A DNA stretch of 64,000 bases from Thecaphora thlaspeos (GCA_900291925.1 UWYS01000015.1:62001-126000), one strand, 5' to 3'. Shown: positions 32,694 through 43,874, numbered from the stretch's first letter. A program made the numbers and translations. The notes: generated from the letters alone by a model not told the origin.

Positions 32694-35600
32694 ATGGTCG
32701 CGTCCAACAAGCCAAGCTCCGCTGTTGCCGCTGCCGCCGCTGGCTCTAGCTCGGGCGCGCGGTCCGCCATCGCCACCTCAGCCTCACCGGTGCTCGCCAC
32801 ACCCGAATCGCCCTCGTCCTTCCGCTGCTACCACGACGCCCCCGACATCCCCTTCTCGCCCGTCCACGATGTCTACGCCGACAACCGCTCCGAGAACCTC
32901 TTTGGCTGGGTGCAGCCAGACGAGTGGGAGACCGTCGCCGGTCCCAACAAGGATCTCTTCCTGCGTGGCCAATGCGCCGACTGCCAGGCGCCGCCACCGC
33001 CAACCTCCTCGACCGCATTGCACCACGACTGGTCAGTGGCTTCGTCCCCGGTCAGACCGTTCCGCACCGTCCGATCGGACCGGTCAGAGTGGAGCCAGGC
33101 CGACTTTGGCGCGCGAGTCGGCGATCCTGATCCTGATACCGATGTCGACCCGCTCGGCAGCTGCGGCGGGCCCAGCTGTGGCTACGGTGCCGCCTGCTGC
33201 GACTACAGCCGAGGTGCGACGTGGGGGGTATTTTCCTTGCCTCAACACGGACGGGGCAATGTAGAATCGACAGCAACTGCAGCGGCAGCGGCAGCGGCAG
33301 CGACGGCCAGGCCCATCTTCCGAGACGATAGCGGCAATCTCGGCACGGTCAAGGACAAAGGCAACGACGCCGGTCTTGGCGTCACGCTGACGGACATTAT
33401 CCACGGCCGCAGCTGCCGGCCGATCTCCCTCCTCGACCTTCGCACCTTCCTGTTGGCACAGAGGGTGCCGCATCGACGCCTACCAGCCTATGCGCCCGCC
33501 TCCGACATGGCGCAGTCGTCGTTGCCCGACCTCGATGTCCTCGGCGCCCTGGCGACGTCCACGGCGACGACGGCTTCCGGCCGCGCCCTGCCGACCCTTC
33601 CAAAGACTGGAGGGCGCTCGCGGCACGCCTATGACGAGGTAGACGCGCTCGACTTCCTGGTCGCCTTTGAGCGATACAGGATAAAGTATCGCGATCTCGC
33701 AAAGGCCGAGCGAATGCGCAGCCCGGACTCGCTCACATGCCGCGCGGCGATCGACGCACACAATTGTCGTCGCAGCAAACATCTCGCCACAGTCGAGGCG
33801 CAGTCCGGCGTCGGCGCCGTCGTAGCTGCCGACGACCCTACCGAGGCGCCATCGTGCGCATCCGACCTCGAGGCGCTGAGAAGCGTCCGGCCGCAGGAGA
33901 TCGGCCTCGACCCTGCCTCGCAGCCGCTCCGCCACAGCCTAGACCGCATCGTCGCGCGCTACCTAAGCCAGTGCAGCGGCGGCAGTAGCGAGGACGGCGG
34001 CGATGCTCGCCAACACCGCTCGTGGCGAACGCTGCGGAGGTCTTGCAAGTACAGCTCGGACTCTGTCGGCTCGACCGTGATTGGCGGCGACGACAAGGCC
34101 AAGGGGCGACCGCAGAGCGGAAGTGGCGGCGGCGGCGGCGGCAAGAGGAGCCGAGACTCGGGCCGTCGCGGCAGCACCTGCACATCTCCGCCGCGGCTGC
34201 AGTGGATGATCGACGTCGGCCTCTTCTCTCAGGATGCCATCGCGCTCGCCGTTGCCGAATCGGCCTTCACCTCTCACCCAGACACGCTGACGCCGCTAGC
34301 CGACGCGATCAATGCCTACCTCTTTGCGCACGTCCTACCCTTCTTCATATCTGTCGCCAAGAACCTGAGTGACGCCACGTCAAGGGGCCGGTTGGCCGTC
34401 GGCATCGCATGCACCATCGTGGCGATCGTCTTTACGGTGCTGCTGCTGCTGCGACCGTCGCCCCTGCTGGCACACCTCCATCGCGGTGGGAGCGGCGGCG
34501 AATCGGACGGCGAGATCAACAGATGGTGGCGCCTCCTCCTGACGCCGATCTGGGCCGCTGCGCTGGGCTACATCCTTGCCTATCGGACGGGTGTATGCGT
34601 CTGGCTGACTCTGCGCGGCAACAGGGAATCGGACGAGGACGAGGAGCGCGAGCGCGAAGAGATCCGATCGCGCTTCAGCGACGATGCGGCCGGCTTCAGC
34701 TTTGCAGAGGTCGAGGCGGATGCCGAACTCAGGGACGATGACGTCGAGCGCAGGACCAACCGGTGCATGGCGCCCGAGCTGGCCAGCCTGCTGCTGACGG
34801 GCAGGATGCCCAAGCGCGGCGCCAACGGCAACGAGGCGAGCAACACCAGCAGCAGCCGCATCCAGTCCAGCAGCGTCGGACAGAGCCGCGCCCACTCGTT
34901 CCAAATCGGACGGGCGCCGGCGGTATCGGTCTCGGCTGTCACTGTCGATATGACCGCCGTCGACCCGGTGAACGATGGTGCGGCGGCGGCAACGCGCGTG
35001 CTGTACAGCAGGAGCAGGTCGGTTGACTTCGGCGCGCGAGCCCGCAACGCCAACGTCAGCGGCCCTGCCCCGCCCTCGCCTGTCAACGAACGCGGCAACA
35101 CGCTCAAGTCGATCCTCAACGGCCGCCCGTCGCACACACAGAATCAACTTGGCGAGGACGAGATGGCAGGAGCGTCGACCTTGGTACGCGGTCGCCGCCT
35201 GCCCCTGTTCCCGCTGACGGTCGGTGTGGTCAAGAGCCCTACGCGGTCGGCCGCCAATGCGCTCGAGGAGAGCCTGCAGGCGCGCCACCATGTCGACCAC
35301 CAGGTCCTGCACTCGCCCGTCGTGACGAGAGATGCGTTGCTGTTCGACCCGGAGCTGGCTAGAGCGGTGCACAAGGCCGCTGCAAGTCGACGACCCTCGC
35401 TCGCGGTCCTCAATGGGATGCCCGCGACGCCGGGGACGACGGGGAGGGTGCCGAACGACGCGTCGACCCCTCTGGCTGCACCGTTCAACTTCCGGAGACC
35501 TAGCGTCGCCGTCGAACCCACGCTCGGCGGCAGCGGCGGCAACGGTCAGAGGGCAAAGACCCAGGCGTCGGCTCGACCGAACAGCAGCACCGTCTCGTAC

Positions 35601-35909
35601 CTCTCGGACGGCGAGGCGGAGAAGGAGAAGAAGGAACCCTTCACCTTTGACATTGAAGCCCTCGCCGTCACGGATCCTGCCTCGAAGCGTAGCGCGACGA
35701 CGACGGCGACGGTCGCTCTTCGCTGGGTGCGGGACAAGGTCAGGGCGAGCTGGACCTCGATTCGACGATGGACGGGCTTCGCGGTGGGGACGAAGAAGGT
35801 GCTGGATGCGCGCGTGAGACGGGCGCAGCAGATCAAGGCGCTCAAGGCGATGGCGTATGATTTTGGAGCGACGGCCGTCATCATGGCCGTCATCCTTGCG
35901 GTACCTTGA
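32694..35909 (+). CDS. RGS-domain membrane protein, Rax1-like
   Basis: An intronless frame of 1071 residues starts at the ATG at 32694. After 225 low-complexity residues, a split RGS-like region appears: LTDIIHGRSCRPISLLDLRT (about 228), then VDALDFLVAFERYRIKYRDL (about 318), and LRHSLDRIVARYLSQC (about 415). A last part reads WMIDVGLFSQDAIALAVAES, then PLADAINAYLFAHVLPFFI. Long inserts rich in Gly/Ser/Ala separate these. Two membrane segments follow: GIACTIVAIVFTVLLLL (about 569) and TPIWAAALGYILAYRTGVCV (about 617); a third lies at the extreme C-terminus (GATAVIMAVILAVP). This order (RGS fold then transmembrane segments) is that of fungal Rax1 and related membrane RGS proteins linked to bud-site selection or G-protein signalling. 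The RGS call is from pattern and is moderately secure; function is inferred. Confidence 0.6.
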   Translation: MVASNKPSSAVAAAAAGSSSGARSAIATSASPVLATPESPSSFRCYHDAPDIPFSPVHDVYADNRSENLFGWVQPDEWETVAGPNKDLFLRGQCADCQAPPPPTSSTALHHDWSVASSPVRPFRTVRSDRSEWSQADFGARVGDPDPDTDVDPLGSCGGPSCGYGAACCDYSRGATWGVFSLPQHGRGNVESTATAAAAAAAATARPIFRDDSGNLGTVKDKGNDAGLGVTLTDIIHGRSCRPISLLDLRTFLLAQRVPHRRLPAYAPASDMAQSSLPDLDVLGALATSTATTASGRALPTLPKTGGRSRHAYDEVDALDFLVAFERYRIKYRDLAKAERMRSPDSLTCRAAIDAHNCRRSKHLATVEAQSGVGAVVAADDPTEAPSCASDLEALRSVRPQEIGLDPASQPLRHSLDRIVARYLSQCSGGSSEDGGDARQHRSWRTLRRSCKYSSDSVGSTVIGGDDKAKGRPQSGSGGGGGGKRSRDSGRRGSTCTSPPRLQWMIDVGLFSQDAIALAVAESAFTSHPDTLTPLADAINAYLFAHVLPFFISVAKNLSDATSRGRLAVGIACTIVAIVFTVLLLLRPSPLLAHLHRGGSGGESDGEINRWWRLLLTPIWAAALGYILAYRTGVCVWLTLRGNRESDEDEEREREEIRSRFSDDAAGFSFAEVEADAELRDDDVERRTNRCMAPELASLLLTGRMPKRGANGNEASNTSSSRIQSSSVGQSRAHSFQIGRAPAVSVSAVTVDMTAVDPVNDGAAAATRVLYSRSRSVDFGARARNANVSGPAPPSPVNERGNTLKSILNGRPSHTQNQLGEDEMAGASTLVRGRRLPLFPLTVGVVKSPTRSAANALEESLQARHHVDHQVLHSPVVTRDALLFDPELARAVHKAAASRRPSLAVLNGMPATPGTTGRVPNDASTPLAAPFNFRRPSVAVEPTLGGSGGNGQRAKTQASARPNSSTVSYLSDGEAEKEKKEPFTFDIEALAVTDPASKRSATTTATVALRWVRDKVRASWTSIRRWTGFAVGTKKVLDARVRRAQQIKALKAMAYDFGATAVIMAVILAVP

Positions 35910-37653
35910 ATCGCAGGAGATCTAAGGGGAGATGGGGGAAACGGGTAGAAGGGTTCCTTTGACGTCACCGGGTCTTGTTCGAATTCCATGAGAGGTCTTT
36001 TGTGCTCCCTCTCGCACACACTCGTTGTTCATTTAGAGACGTGTTTTCCGTGTTGTACTTTCTACGTGCTTCTGCTGCCTTTGTGTAAGTTGTCTATTCA
36101 GGTATTGCAACGAACCCTACTTCGGCATCGTATGCTGTGCCATCAGGATTGACCTGAGAGGGGAGTGGATGGAGGACACGCTTGATCATGCCTCGTCGCG
36201 AATATCACGTCGCGTCCTACGCATCAAACGGCCGAACACACCGGATATAGGGGTGTGGAAGCATTATTCTTGATTGCCTTGCAAACCCCTGTCGGAAGCG
36301 GCGACATCCTCGTCGATCTCAGGTACGCCCTTAAGATGGGTGAGATGTCGGTCGTGTCGCAACAATGAGGAAGCAGCAGATCCAAGGATAGCACCTATGT
36401 ATCGCCAAGAGTCTCGCGAGCACGGCAGCGTGCAAAATTCGCAGGCAAATGAGAGGAGCCAGAAGGCGCGAGGGCAGCAAGAAGTGGATCCGCCTACTCG
36501 GAGCAGTGTAATTACGCGGTGTAGCGCAGCGTCAGACTTGAGCTCGGGCTGGTGAGCTCCCCTCTCGAGCCGGCCGTCGTGCCGGCCTGTGTTGCGGTCG
36601 CGTTGCGAGCGTTGACTACATACGATGCCGATCTAGCTGGTTGGCGCGCGCACGCCGGCGCAAGGGGCTAGCGTGTGTGGGAGGCAGCGGTTCCCAAAGG
36701 GGCGCGCCAGCAGTCCAGTCGCCTGCTTGTGCCGCCGCCTCGAGGCGTCACGCCGAGGCTGGGCTGCAAAATTTCAAGGGCTCGCCCGCCCGCGCGGGGC
36801 ATCGCGAAACGCAGCATTCAAGGTTTTCTTTTTGGGCGGCCCCCCCCCCTCTTGCACCTCGCCTGCTGGACAGCCCTGAGCGCGCAAGCGAGCAGCTAGT
36901 TAGGGTCGGCCGTCTTCCTGGCTCGCGGGGCCTTGCCTGGTCGCCACCACCACCACCCGTCACCATCGCTCCTCCTGCTATTCCTCATCCTCCTCCTACT
37001 ACGTCACCCTCTCCTTCGTCATCGCTTTCCACCTTTGGGTACCCTGATAGCACTTCTGGCTAGCCGTTCTTGCCCTCGCGCCCTGCCCATCTTACCTCGT
37101 CCCTTGTTTGACGACCCTTGGAACGACCCCCACCCAACGCGTCTCGCAGCGCGGCTGCCATCCGCCTTGGACCCTCATTCTGCTCGCCCCCACTCCCCCC
37201 CCCATGACTGTTCGCCACCCAGGCCATTGTACGCCATCGACGCAGCTTTCATCTTCCAACGTCCACGTCGCCGTCTGCTGGACCCTTGGCGGCTGGACCG
37301 TCCACTTTATCCACACGGCCCCGACCTCGTCTCGTCTCAATTCACGCCGGTAGCTCCTAGACGATCGTGCAGACACCCGCCTGCCCCTGAGACATTAGCT
37401 GCGCAACCGTGCCGCTCAGCGTCAACAAGGAGCGTCGTTCCTCTCGCATCGTCTCTATCTTCTCAATCTGGCCCTGCGCGCCTGCCGCCTCCTCTCTCTC
37501 ACCGCCGCCGGAACGATCGCGACGCTTAGAGACTAGCGAGGCGTCGTCTGCTTCCTGCCAATCCCTCCCCCCAGCAACCCGCCTTCTACTTCTCTCTTCG
37601 CTTCCCTCTTCTCGCTCCACGCTCATAAGCGCTAGAGCCAGCATCTCCGCGCC
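35910..37653. other. Intergenic region upstream of SPA2
   Basis: This 1.74-kb region has no recognisable gene. The part nearest SPA2 (about 36940-37650) is strongly CT-rich on the + strand, consistent with a long 5' leader or promoter. A C homopolymer run occurs at 36841-36849. Confidence 0.5.
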
Positions 37654-40600
37654 ATGATGCAGGCCCAATCGCCAGCCCAGTACCAGCAGTTCAACTCCTA
37701 CATGGAAGGCGGCCCTTCTGCAGCTTCCGGAACGCGTTCGCCCATGACGGCAAACGGCTTCCCAATTAGCAACGGCTACCCCAATGGCCCTTCCAACGGC
37801 CAGTATCCTAACGGCCAGTACCGACAGCAGCCGGACAGGATGCCCCAGCAGCAGCAGCAGCAGCAGCAGACGGTCTCGCCCAAGTACCCCAGCATCCAGT
37901 TCGAAGATCCGTCGCGCCGCAGCTTCAGCACCTCGAACAGCGCGGTGGGCAATTCGCAGAACGTCGGCGAAGGCAACCAGTCGTCGTCGTCGTCGCGCTA
38001 CCGCAGTCGGCGTCCCGACACCGAAGAGATCCGGACCACGGGGAGGACGCACTACATCGAGCTGCTCAACTTTCTCCGCAGCCATCTGCTCAAAGGTGGG
38101 TCCTCGCACGTGGCAGGCGCAAGTCGGATTGACTGTGGCGCTCTCGTGTGTGCTGGCTCGCTGACGCAACGTCTCCACCCTGCTCGACCCTATTCTTGCT
38201 CTGCCTTGTGCCGCTGCAGTTGAACAGACGACACGGACCAATGCGCGCGAGAAGCTGACGCGCCTCAGCAAGCAGCAGTTTACTGAGCTGTCGACCGACG
38301 TCTACGATGAGCTGATGCGGCGGCAGAACAATGCCAAGACCGGCAATTCGACCCCTTTTCTGGCGGTGCGCGACGAATTTCACCCCAAGCGCAATCAGGC
38401 GCGCCAGAAGCTCGCCACGCTGCCCAAGAATCGCTTCAAGGACCTTGCTTCGGACGTCTTCTTCGAGCTCGAGCGGCGTTTCCCGGAGCTCAAGGAAGAG
38501 TTCCGCGCCGACGCGATCGCACGCGAGTGCGAGAGGGAGGCGAGGGAGAGGCAGCAAGCAGAGATGCTGCAGCGCAAGGAGTCGATCGGCAACCCGCAGG
38601 GATCGACGTCGGATCGCGTGGTGCCGGCAAAGAGCACCCTGGTCGAGGAGGACATTGCCGTGCCATATTCGAAAGAGAACAACGGCAACGGAAGCGGCGG
38701 CGACAACCGGCTAGATCGATCGTCGCATCCAAACGATCCTAGTCGCGACTCGATCGGCTCGGCCAGCGCCAACGGTCTAGGCGACAACAGGAGCACGATG
38801 TACAGCCAGGCGAGTAGTGTCGGGACCGGCTTCCTCAACGGCTACACCAACAGCGCCGCCAGTCCGAACCTTCGAGGCAGCGGTTTTGATGTGAGTCGTT
38901 CTAATGTTGCGAAGCGGCCGAACCGGGGGATTAGGGGTCACGATTGCCCGATCTGAGCTTACACGCGCTCTTGTCCGTCCTCGCCTGCCATGCCCCTTGC
39001 CTTCAGGGAGGATCGGCGCCGCTCGCAATGGAAAAGATGCGCTCCGAGTACGAGTTGCGGATCGCGAAGCTGCAGCAGCAGGTCTCGACGCTCGAGTCGC
39101 AGCAGGTCGACTCGATGCCGCGCCTGCGCAAGGCCGATGAGCTGACGGGGCGGAGTCAGGAGCTCGAGAGGCAGCTCAAGGAGGTGACGGCGGAGCTGCG
39201 AGGGGTACAGGAGAAGCACGAGGGCTCGGTCCGTGAGTTGCGCGAGGACGCCAAACGCTACCTCGATCTCCACGACTCGAAGGACCAGGAGCTGCGGAGC
39301 GTCAGCCAGGAGCTCCAGGCGCTGCAGCGGCAGGCGGGGCGGGGCCTCGCCCAGGCCGAGTTCGAGTCTCTGCAGAAGGAGTTCGCCGAACAGGGGGCAA
39401 TCGTCCAGGAGCTCAAGGACGAGGTGACGTCGCTGCTCGAGGAGCTGCGTCAACTGTCGGAGCGCCACGACGAGATCCACGCCGAGCGCGAATCGGATCT
39501 CGCCGTGATCAAGGACCTCCACGGCCAGGTGGCCAGCTACAAGCGGATGTACGAGACGGTCAAGACGAAGCTGCGGACGCTCAAGGCCACGTCGCAGCTC
39601 TATGTCCAGCCGACCAAGGCCGACGACTATATACCGGTCTCGGACAAGGGCGCCATCGCTGATGTCAATCTCACGGCGTTCCAGAGCTCGATCGACGAGT
39701 TGCTCGCCGCGGCTCGCTCAAAGACGCCCTCCAACATCCTCCTCTCGATGAAGACGGTGGTGCTCGCGACGACGCTGGTGACCGACGATGTCTCCAAGTA
39801 CGAGCAGATTGCAGGCAACCTCGTCGACCTCTCGCAAGATGAGCTCGAGCAACTCCAGTCGCTCAAGACCAAGTGCAGCGGTACGCTCAACAACCTCATG
39901 ACGGCCTGCCGCAACCACGCGTCGTCGCGTGGTCTCTCGCCCGTCAGCCTACTCGATGCGGCGGCGAGCCACGTCTCGACGACAATCGTCGACCTAGTCA
40001 AGCTGCTCAAGGTGCGCAAGGCGTCCAAGGTCGAGGCCGACGAGTTCGAGGCCCAGTTTCGCCAGAACCCGCACGGGACAATGCAGAACGGCCTCAAGCC
40101 GCTCCACATCAGCGCTCAGTCGGCCGCGCTGCGCGACGCGACGCCCAACGGCACGCTCTCGCCCAACACGTCCCACTCGTTCACTTTTGGTGGCCTCCAG
40201 CCGGGCTCGGCCAGCGATGAACGCTTTTCACCGCGCATCCGCAACAGCCCGCAGATGGGCCGCTACTCGCCCGTCGGCTACAAGGCCGAGACGTACCGCA
40301 AGGACTCGATGGGTGCCGGCGCGGGCGCCGGTAACGGCAACGGCAGTTCTGCTGCGGGCGGTGGAGATGCAGCGTGGAGGAGCAGGGCGACATCGTTCTC
40401 GTCGTCGAGCAGTGCCCACCGCACCCCGAGCATGCCTCACTCTGCCGAGCTGCCGTTTGGAAGACACCCGATCACCGGCGATGCGAGCGCGGCCAGCAGC
40501 AGCCACGGCCTGCGGAGCAGCGGCGCCACGGGCGAAGACGATGACGGCGGCAACCACCACCAGCACAGCCACCTGATGCCGCGCTCCGAGACGAACGACA

Positions 40601-41049
40601 GCCTCAACTCGGCATCGAACACGAGCGGCTTCAACGGTAGCACCGCTAGCCTCGACACGGGCGGTGGGGGCCAAGAAAACTGGGCTGAGCTGCGCAACTA
40701 CATTGAGGTGCAGACGGAAGCCATCGTGCACTCGATCCAGGCGCTCCTCTCTGCGATCCGCGAAGGGGCGCAAGGCGTCCAGCTCAACGAGAACCTGACG
40801 CAGATAACGACGATTGTCTCGTCGATCATCGCTATCAGCCAGGGCAACCTGCCGGTCAAGTCGCGCGGTGCCGGCGAGAAGATCCTTAACGAGCTCGCCG
40901 ACCACTGCGAGAAGCTGAGCGAGATGCAGAGCCATCCGTCGTTCGACAAGACGACGAAGGCGTCGATGGCGAGCGCGAGCTACGGCGTCGCAAAGGGGCT
41001 CAAGGCGCTCAATGGCCTCCTCACCGCCGCCGACATCCAGCTGGCCTGA
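37654..41049 (+). CDS. SPA2: Spa2/GIT-type polarity scaffold protein
   Basis: Three exons, 37654-38095, 38220-38890 and 39007-41049, give 1051 residues with phases closing. After a Gln/Asn-rich start, two Spa2-homology repeats appear: HYIELLNFLRSHLLKVEQTT, then LSKQQFTELSTDVYDELMRR (residues about 132-185), and ARQKLATLPKNRFKDLASDV, then FFELERRFPEL (about 205-240). A long coiled coil follows (about 380-590; YELRIAKLQQQVSTLESQQV and heptad-rich sequence). The middle contains AFQSSIDELLAAARSKTPSN, and a C-terminal domain begins WAELRNYIEVQTEAIVHSIQ and ends TIVSSIIAISQGNLP. This layout is that of fungal Spa2/Sph1, a polarisome scaffold at hyphal and bud tips that binds Bni1, Pea2 and MAPK-pathway kinases through the SHD repeats. 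The family call is firm. Confidence 0.9.
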
Positions 41050-41077
41050 GCGACTGGCCTTTGTTCGCCGCTCTCTG

Positions 41078-41133
<56 letters not shown>

Positions 41134-41734
41134 TCACGCCATCTCGCCTTCCATGCACGCCTTACCTCGCACCCGCCCGCCCGTTATTCATCTCTCTTCG
41201 CGCAATACGCCTCTCTGTACTTCGGAATCAAGATACCCCTCTTCTCCCCCTTCCTCTGCCAGGAATGGACCTCTACCCTATCCTCTGTACAGGGAGACAA
41301 GGTCCGCCACTCTCGCCCTCTTCTTGACCTTTGTTTTCGTCTACTGTACCACTAGACCTGCTCCATTGCCCTTACGCTTGACCACGGGCGCTATCAATCT
41401 CACTGCGTCGCCTTTGCTCGTAGAACATCTCTGACGTCACAGCGAAGTGAAGGACTAGGTTCCAGCGATGCATGTTGCCTTGTCGTCGCCTGATATTGCG
41501 TGAGTGGGGGCTGGAGCGATGGCCAGAGTCTTTCGGGGTGGACCGAGCGAGGGAGGCTCACAGAGCCGCTCGATGTGTGTGGAGGTGGGAGAGATCCCCC
41601 CCCCCCCTTAGAAGCAACGTTTTATCCCACCACTCGATCCTCGACCAGCAACAATCTTTCCCACCACCACCACCACCCAATACGATGACGGACCACTCAA
41701 CATTCTCCTATCTCTCCTCATTCTTACCTCTTCT
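41050..41734. other. Intergenic region with CT microsatellite
   Basis: The region follows the SPA2 stop. Its first part has a CT repeat of about 48 bp; a C run occurs at about 41600-41608. No gene is supported before the dehydrogenase relic. Confidence 0.5.
41080..41128. repeat. CT dinucleotide microsatellite
   Basis: About 23 CT units lie some 30 bp after the SPA2 stop, so probably in its 3' UTR. Confidence 0.9.
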
Positions 41735-42090
41735 CCAGTGGACGGGTTGGGTTGGTAGCTGTGATAACGGGAGGTTCTTCGGGTTTTGGGACTCTATACT
41801 CTGCGCACACGCTCGCCTTTAAACGGAGCTAGCGTCTACATCCTCGGACAAGTCGAAACTGGACAGAGTCGTACAACGCTACGCCTCCCGCTCCTCCCCG
41901 CCCGCTGGCGTCGGTGCGAGAGGGAGGATAGAAGCTGTGGTGACGGACATAACGGACAAGTCCAGTCTCGCACAGACAGTCAAGTGGATAGACGAGAAGG
42001 AGCAGGGAAAGGGAATAGATATCCTCTGCAACGCCGGTATTGGAGAAAGGTTTCTACAATCCTGCTGACGCACCGCCACGCCCTACACAC
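41735..42090 (+). pseudogene. Short-chain dehydrogenase/reductase relic with several frameshifts
   Basis: Pieces of an SDR protein lie in order but in different frames. First comes LVAVITGGSSGFG (41752-41790), with the Rossmann TGxxxGxG motif. Next, in another frame, NGASVYILG (41822-41848), where SDRs place the second beta strand. In a third frame, from 41850, KLDRVVQRYASRSS, RIEAVVTDITDKSSLAQTVK and GIDILCNAGIGE; the DILCNAG segment is the conserved NNAG-type motif. Finally KGFYNPADAPP is shifted again (about 42050-42084). No acceptor/donor pair explains these small offsets. The second half of an SDR, including the YxxxK active site, is not present. The simplest reading is a decayed gene. 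Confidence 0.75.
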
Positions 42091-42372
42091 TTGCTTGCCT
42101 ACAGATCCCTGCCTCAGACTGAGATCGTCACAAAGTCGAGACCGGTCGGCCGGCTAGGCACTCGCTCATGCTCGAGGATACGACGTGCGATGGCTGCTGT
42201 GATTCAACATTTCATTCAATTTCATTCGATCGACGTGCGTGGCTTCCGAGGTATCGAGCACCTGCCCGGTACGACCTTTGGGCGTGTGGGTGTGCGTGCG
42301 TGCGTGCGTAAGAAGTCAGGTGATAAAGATGTGAAGCTCAATATGCGGTAGAGGGAACAAGGAACGGCGCTG

Positions 42373-43220
42373 TTAGGCGTGGTGGACACGGCCGTGCAGC
42401 TGGATCTCGTCGCTGGTGATGATGACCAGCTTTCCGGGGGCGGCGGCGTGACCGCTGACGGCAGCCTTGGCAGTCTCGGCCTGTGTTGAGCAGACGGGGG
42501 CAGGCGGAGGTCAGAAGGGTGGTCCGACAGTCAGCCTCATACTGCCAGACAAGATGGACCTGCCTCGATGCGCCCAGTACTCACCAGCGCCTTGATCTTT
42601 CCACTAGCCTTGAAGTACCTGATCTCTTCGGGCACCACGTCGAGGAGGACGACGCGCGGGTCATCGTGATCGCCCGTGTGCTTGCCATCCTTCTTGTCGT
42701 CAAACCACGCCTTCAGGCTCGAGCTCCAGTGCTTCTTGATCTTGCTAGAGTCGCGGTTGATGGCGGCCCTGCCCGAGATGCTGATCCAGTCAGTGGTCTT
42801 AGGGTCGTAGTACGAGATGTTGACCTGAGGCTCCGTCTCGATATCGTCGGTCTTGCCTGAGGATTGTGGATTCGCGATCGAAGGGCAAAGGAAGCGAGAA
42901 TGAGTGTGTCAGTCACATGTCTTGTGTTGGCTGCAGTTTGACAAACAGTGCTGGCCGATCCATCCGGATCAAGGCGGTGCGCACTCACCGGAATCGGTGT
43001 TCATGTAGAAGCTGTAGACGAGGCCCTCGGTCGTCGCCGGGCTCATTGCGCGCGACGAGAGGTGACCGTTGGGCGCACGGGTGCAGAGCATGGCGGTGCC
43101 GACCTTCTTGGTGATCTCGAGGAGGCCGTCGACCTTTTCCTGGGGCGTCAGGTTCGACGAGGTCGCATTGTGGGCGGCCTTCTGGGCGGTGGGGTCGTGG
43201 GTCTGGGCATTGGTCGACAT
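42373..43220 (-). CDS. Bli-3-like pyridoxamine 5'-phosphate oxidase family protein
   Basis: Three exons, 43220-42989, 42856-42585 and 42480-42373, total exactly 204 codons (203 residues). The N-terminal part reads EKVDGLLEITKKVGTAMLCT, then RAPNGHLSSRAMSP and GLVYSFYMNTDSGKTDDIET, then PQVNISYYDPKTTDWISISG and RAAINRDSSKIKKHWSSSLK. The W-SISG segment and the KIKKHWSSSLKAWF segment are characteristic of fungal Bli-3 and bacterial general stress protein 26 relatives, which have a split-barrel FMN-binding fold. The protein is cytosolic with no targeting signal. Blue-light-inducible Bli-3 of Neurospora is the best-known relative, but its exact reaction is not established. The family call is good; function is open. 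Confidence 0.83.
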
Positions 43221-43762
43221 GGTGACTGTGTAGATGAGTGCGGGTGCGGGTTGATGAGCAGCGACGTGTGACGATAGTGCTGGGTCGTGGGGGATGGACG
43301 GTGGCAGTAAAAGCTGGTGGTGGTGGAGAGCTGGGCGGGCGCTATATAAGCACTCGTAGGCCCGGGGCGCGGAGAGAGAGGAGAGGACAGGGTGAGCGCA
43401 TCCAGCTGCCGGATCGCATCATCATCATCATCATCCCCCTCGAGCCTTGCCTTGTCTGGCCTCGTCTGGCCTGGATCGGGCCAGCGCCGCTTGGGCCAGC
43501 AAGCACGAGCTGCGCTGAGCCTTGGCCGGGATGGCATCGAGGGGAGCAGCCAGCCGCGCCGGCTGGACCGAAGGCCCCCTCTGGCAAGTGCGTCAGGCTG
43601 CAGCAGATGCTCGCACGGCAGCTGTCAAGAGGTCCAGCAATGTGGAGGCAGCAGCACGCGGGCAGTGTCGCACCGCCTCCTTGGTTTGAGTCAGCCTACC
43701 AACCCAGCCTGCCGAGCATGGTCGAGCATGGTCAGCACGAAAGGGGGACGAAAAAGATGGAA
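43221..43762. other. Intergenic region between the Bli-3-like gene and tRNA-Glu
   Basis: The Bli-3-like promoter (CT/CA-rich on the minus strand) lies at the left end. A CAT trinucleotide run occurs at about 43419-43433. An A-run at about 43751-43755 reads as T-run on the minus strand directly after the tRNA and fits a Pol III terminator. Confidence 0.5.
43751..43755 (-). terminator. RNA polymerase III T-run terminator
   Basis: Five A bases on the + strand give five T on the tRNA strand, about 8 nt past the mature 3' end. This is the usual Pol III stop signal. Confidence 0.6.
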
Positions 43763-43874
43763 CTCCTGGCCGGGGAATCGAACCCCGATCTCAGCTGATC
43801 ATCATAGGGGATACCGCCATATCAAAGCGGAACATCCTGAAAAAGCCGTATACTGACCGTTGTACTAACCAGGA
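43763..43874 (-). tRNA. tRNA-Glu (anticodon UUC) with 40-nt intron
   Basis: The minus strand folds as a full cloverleaf. The acceptor stem pairs TCCTGGT with GCCAGGA (one G-U), discriminator G. The D stem is GTAC/GTAT with loop AACGGTCA. The anticodon stem CGGCT pairs with AGCTG (one G-U). The anticodon loop is TT-TTC-A-C, so the anticodon is UUC (Glu). A 40-nt intron lies between positions 37 and 38, the canonical place. The T arm is CGGGG-TTCGATT-CCCCG. The mature length is 72 nt. The B box GGTTCGATTCC is intact and a T-run follows, so the gene looks functional. Confidence 0.93.

Noticed and set aside
42090..42351. Continuation of the dehydrogenase relic as a 103-codon frame
   Set aside because: After FYNPADAPP the sequence no longer resembles an SDR; the open frame is probably chance.
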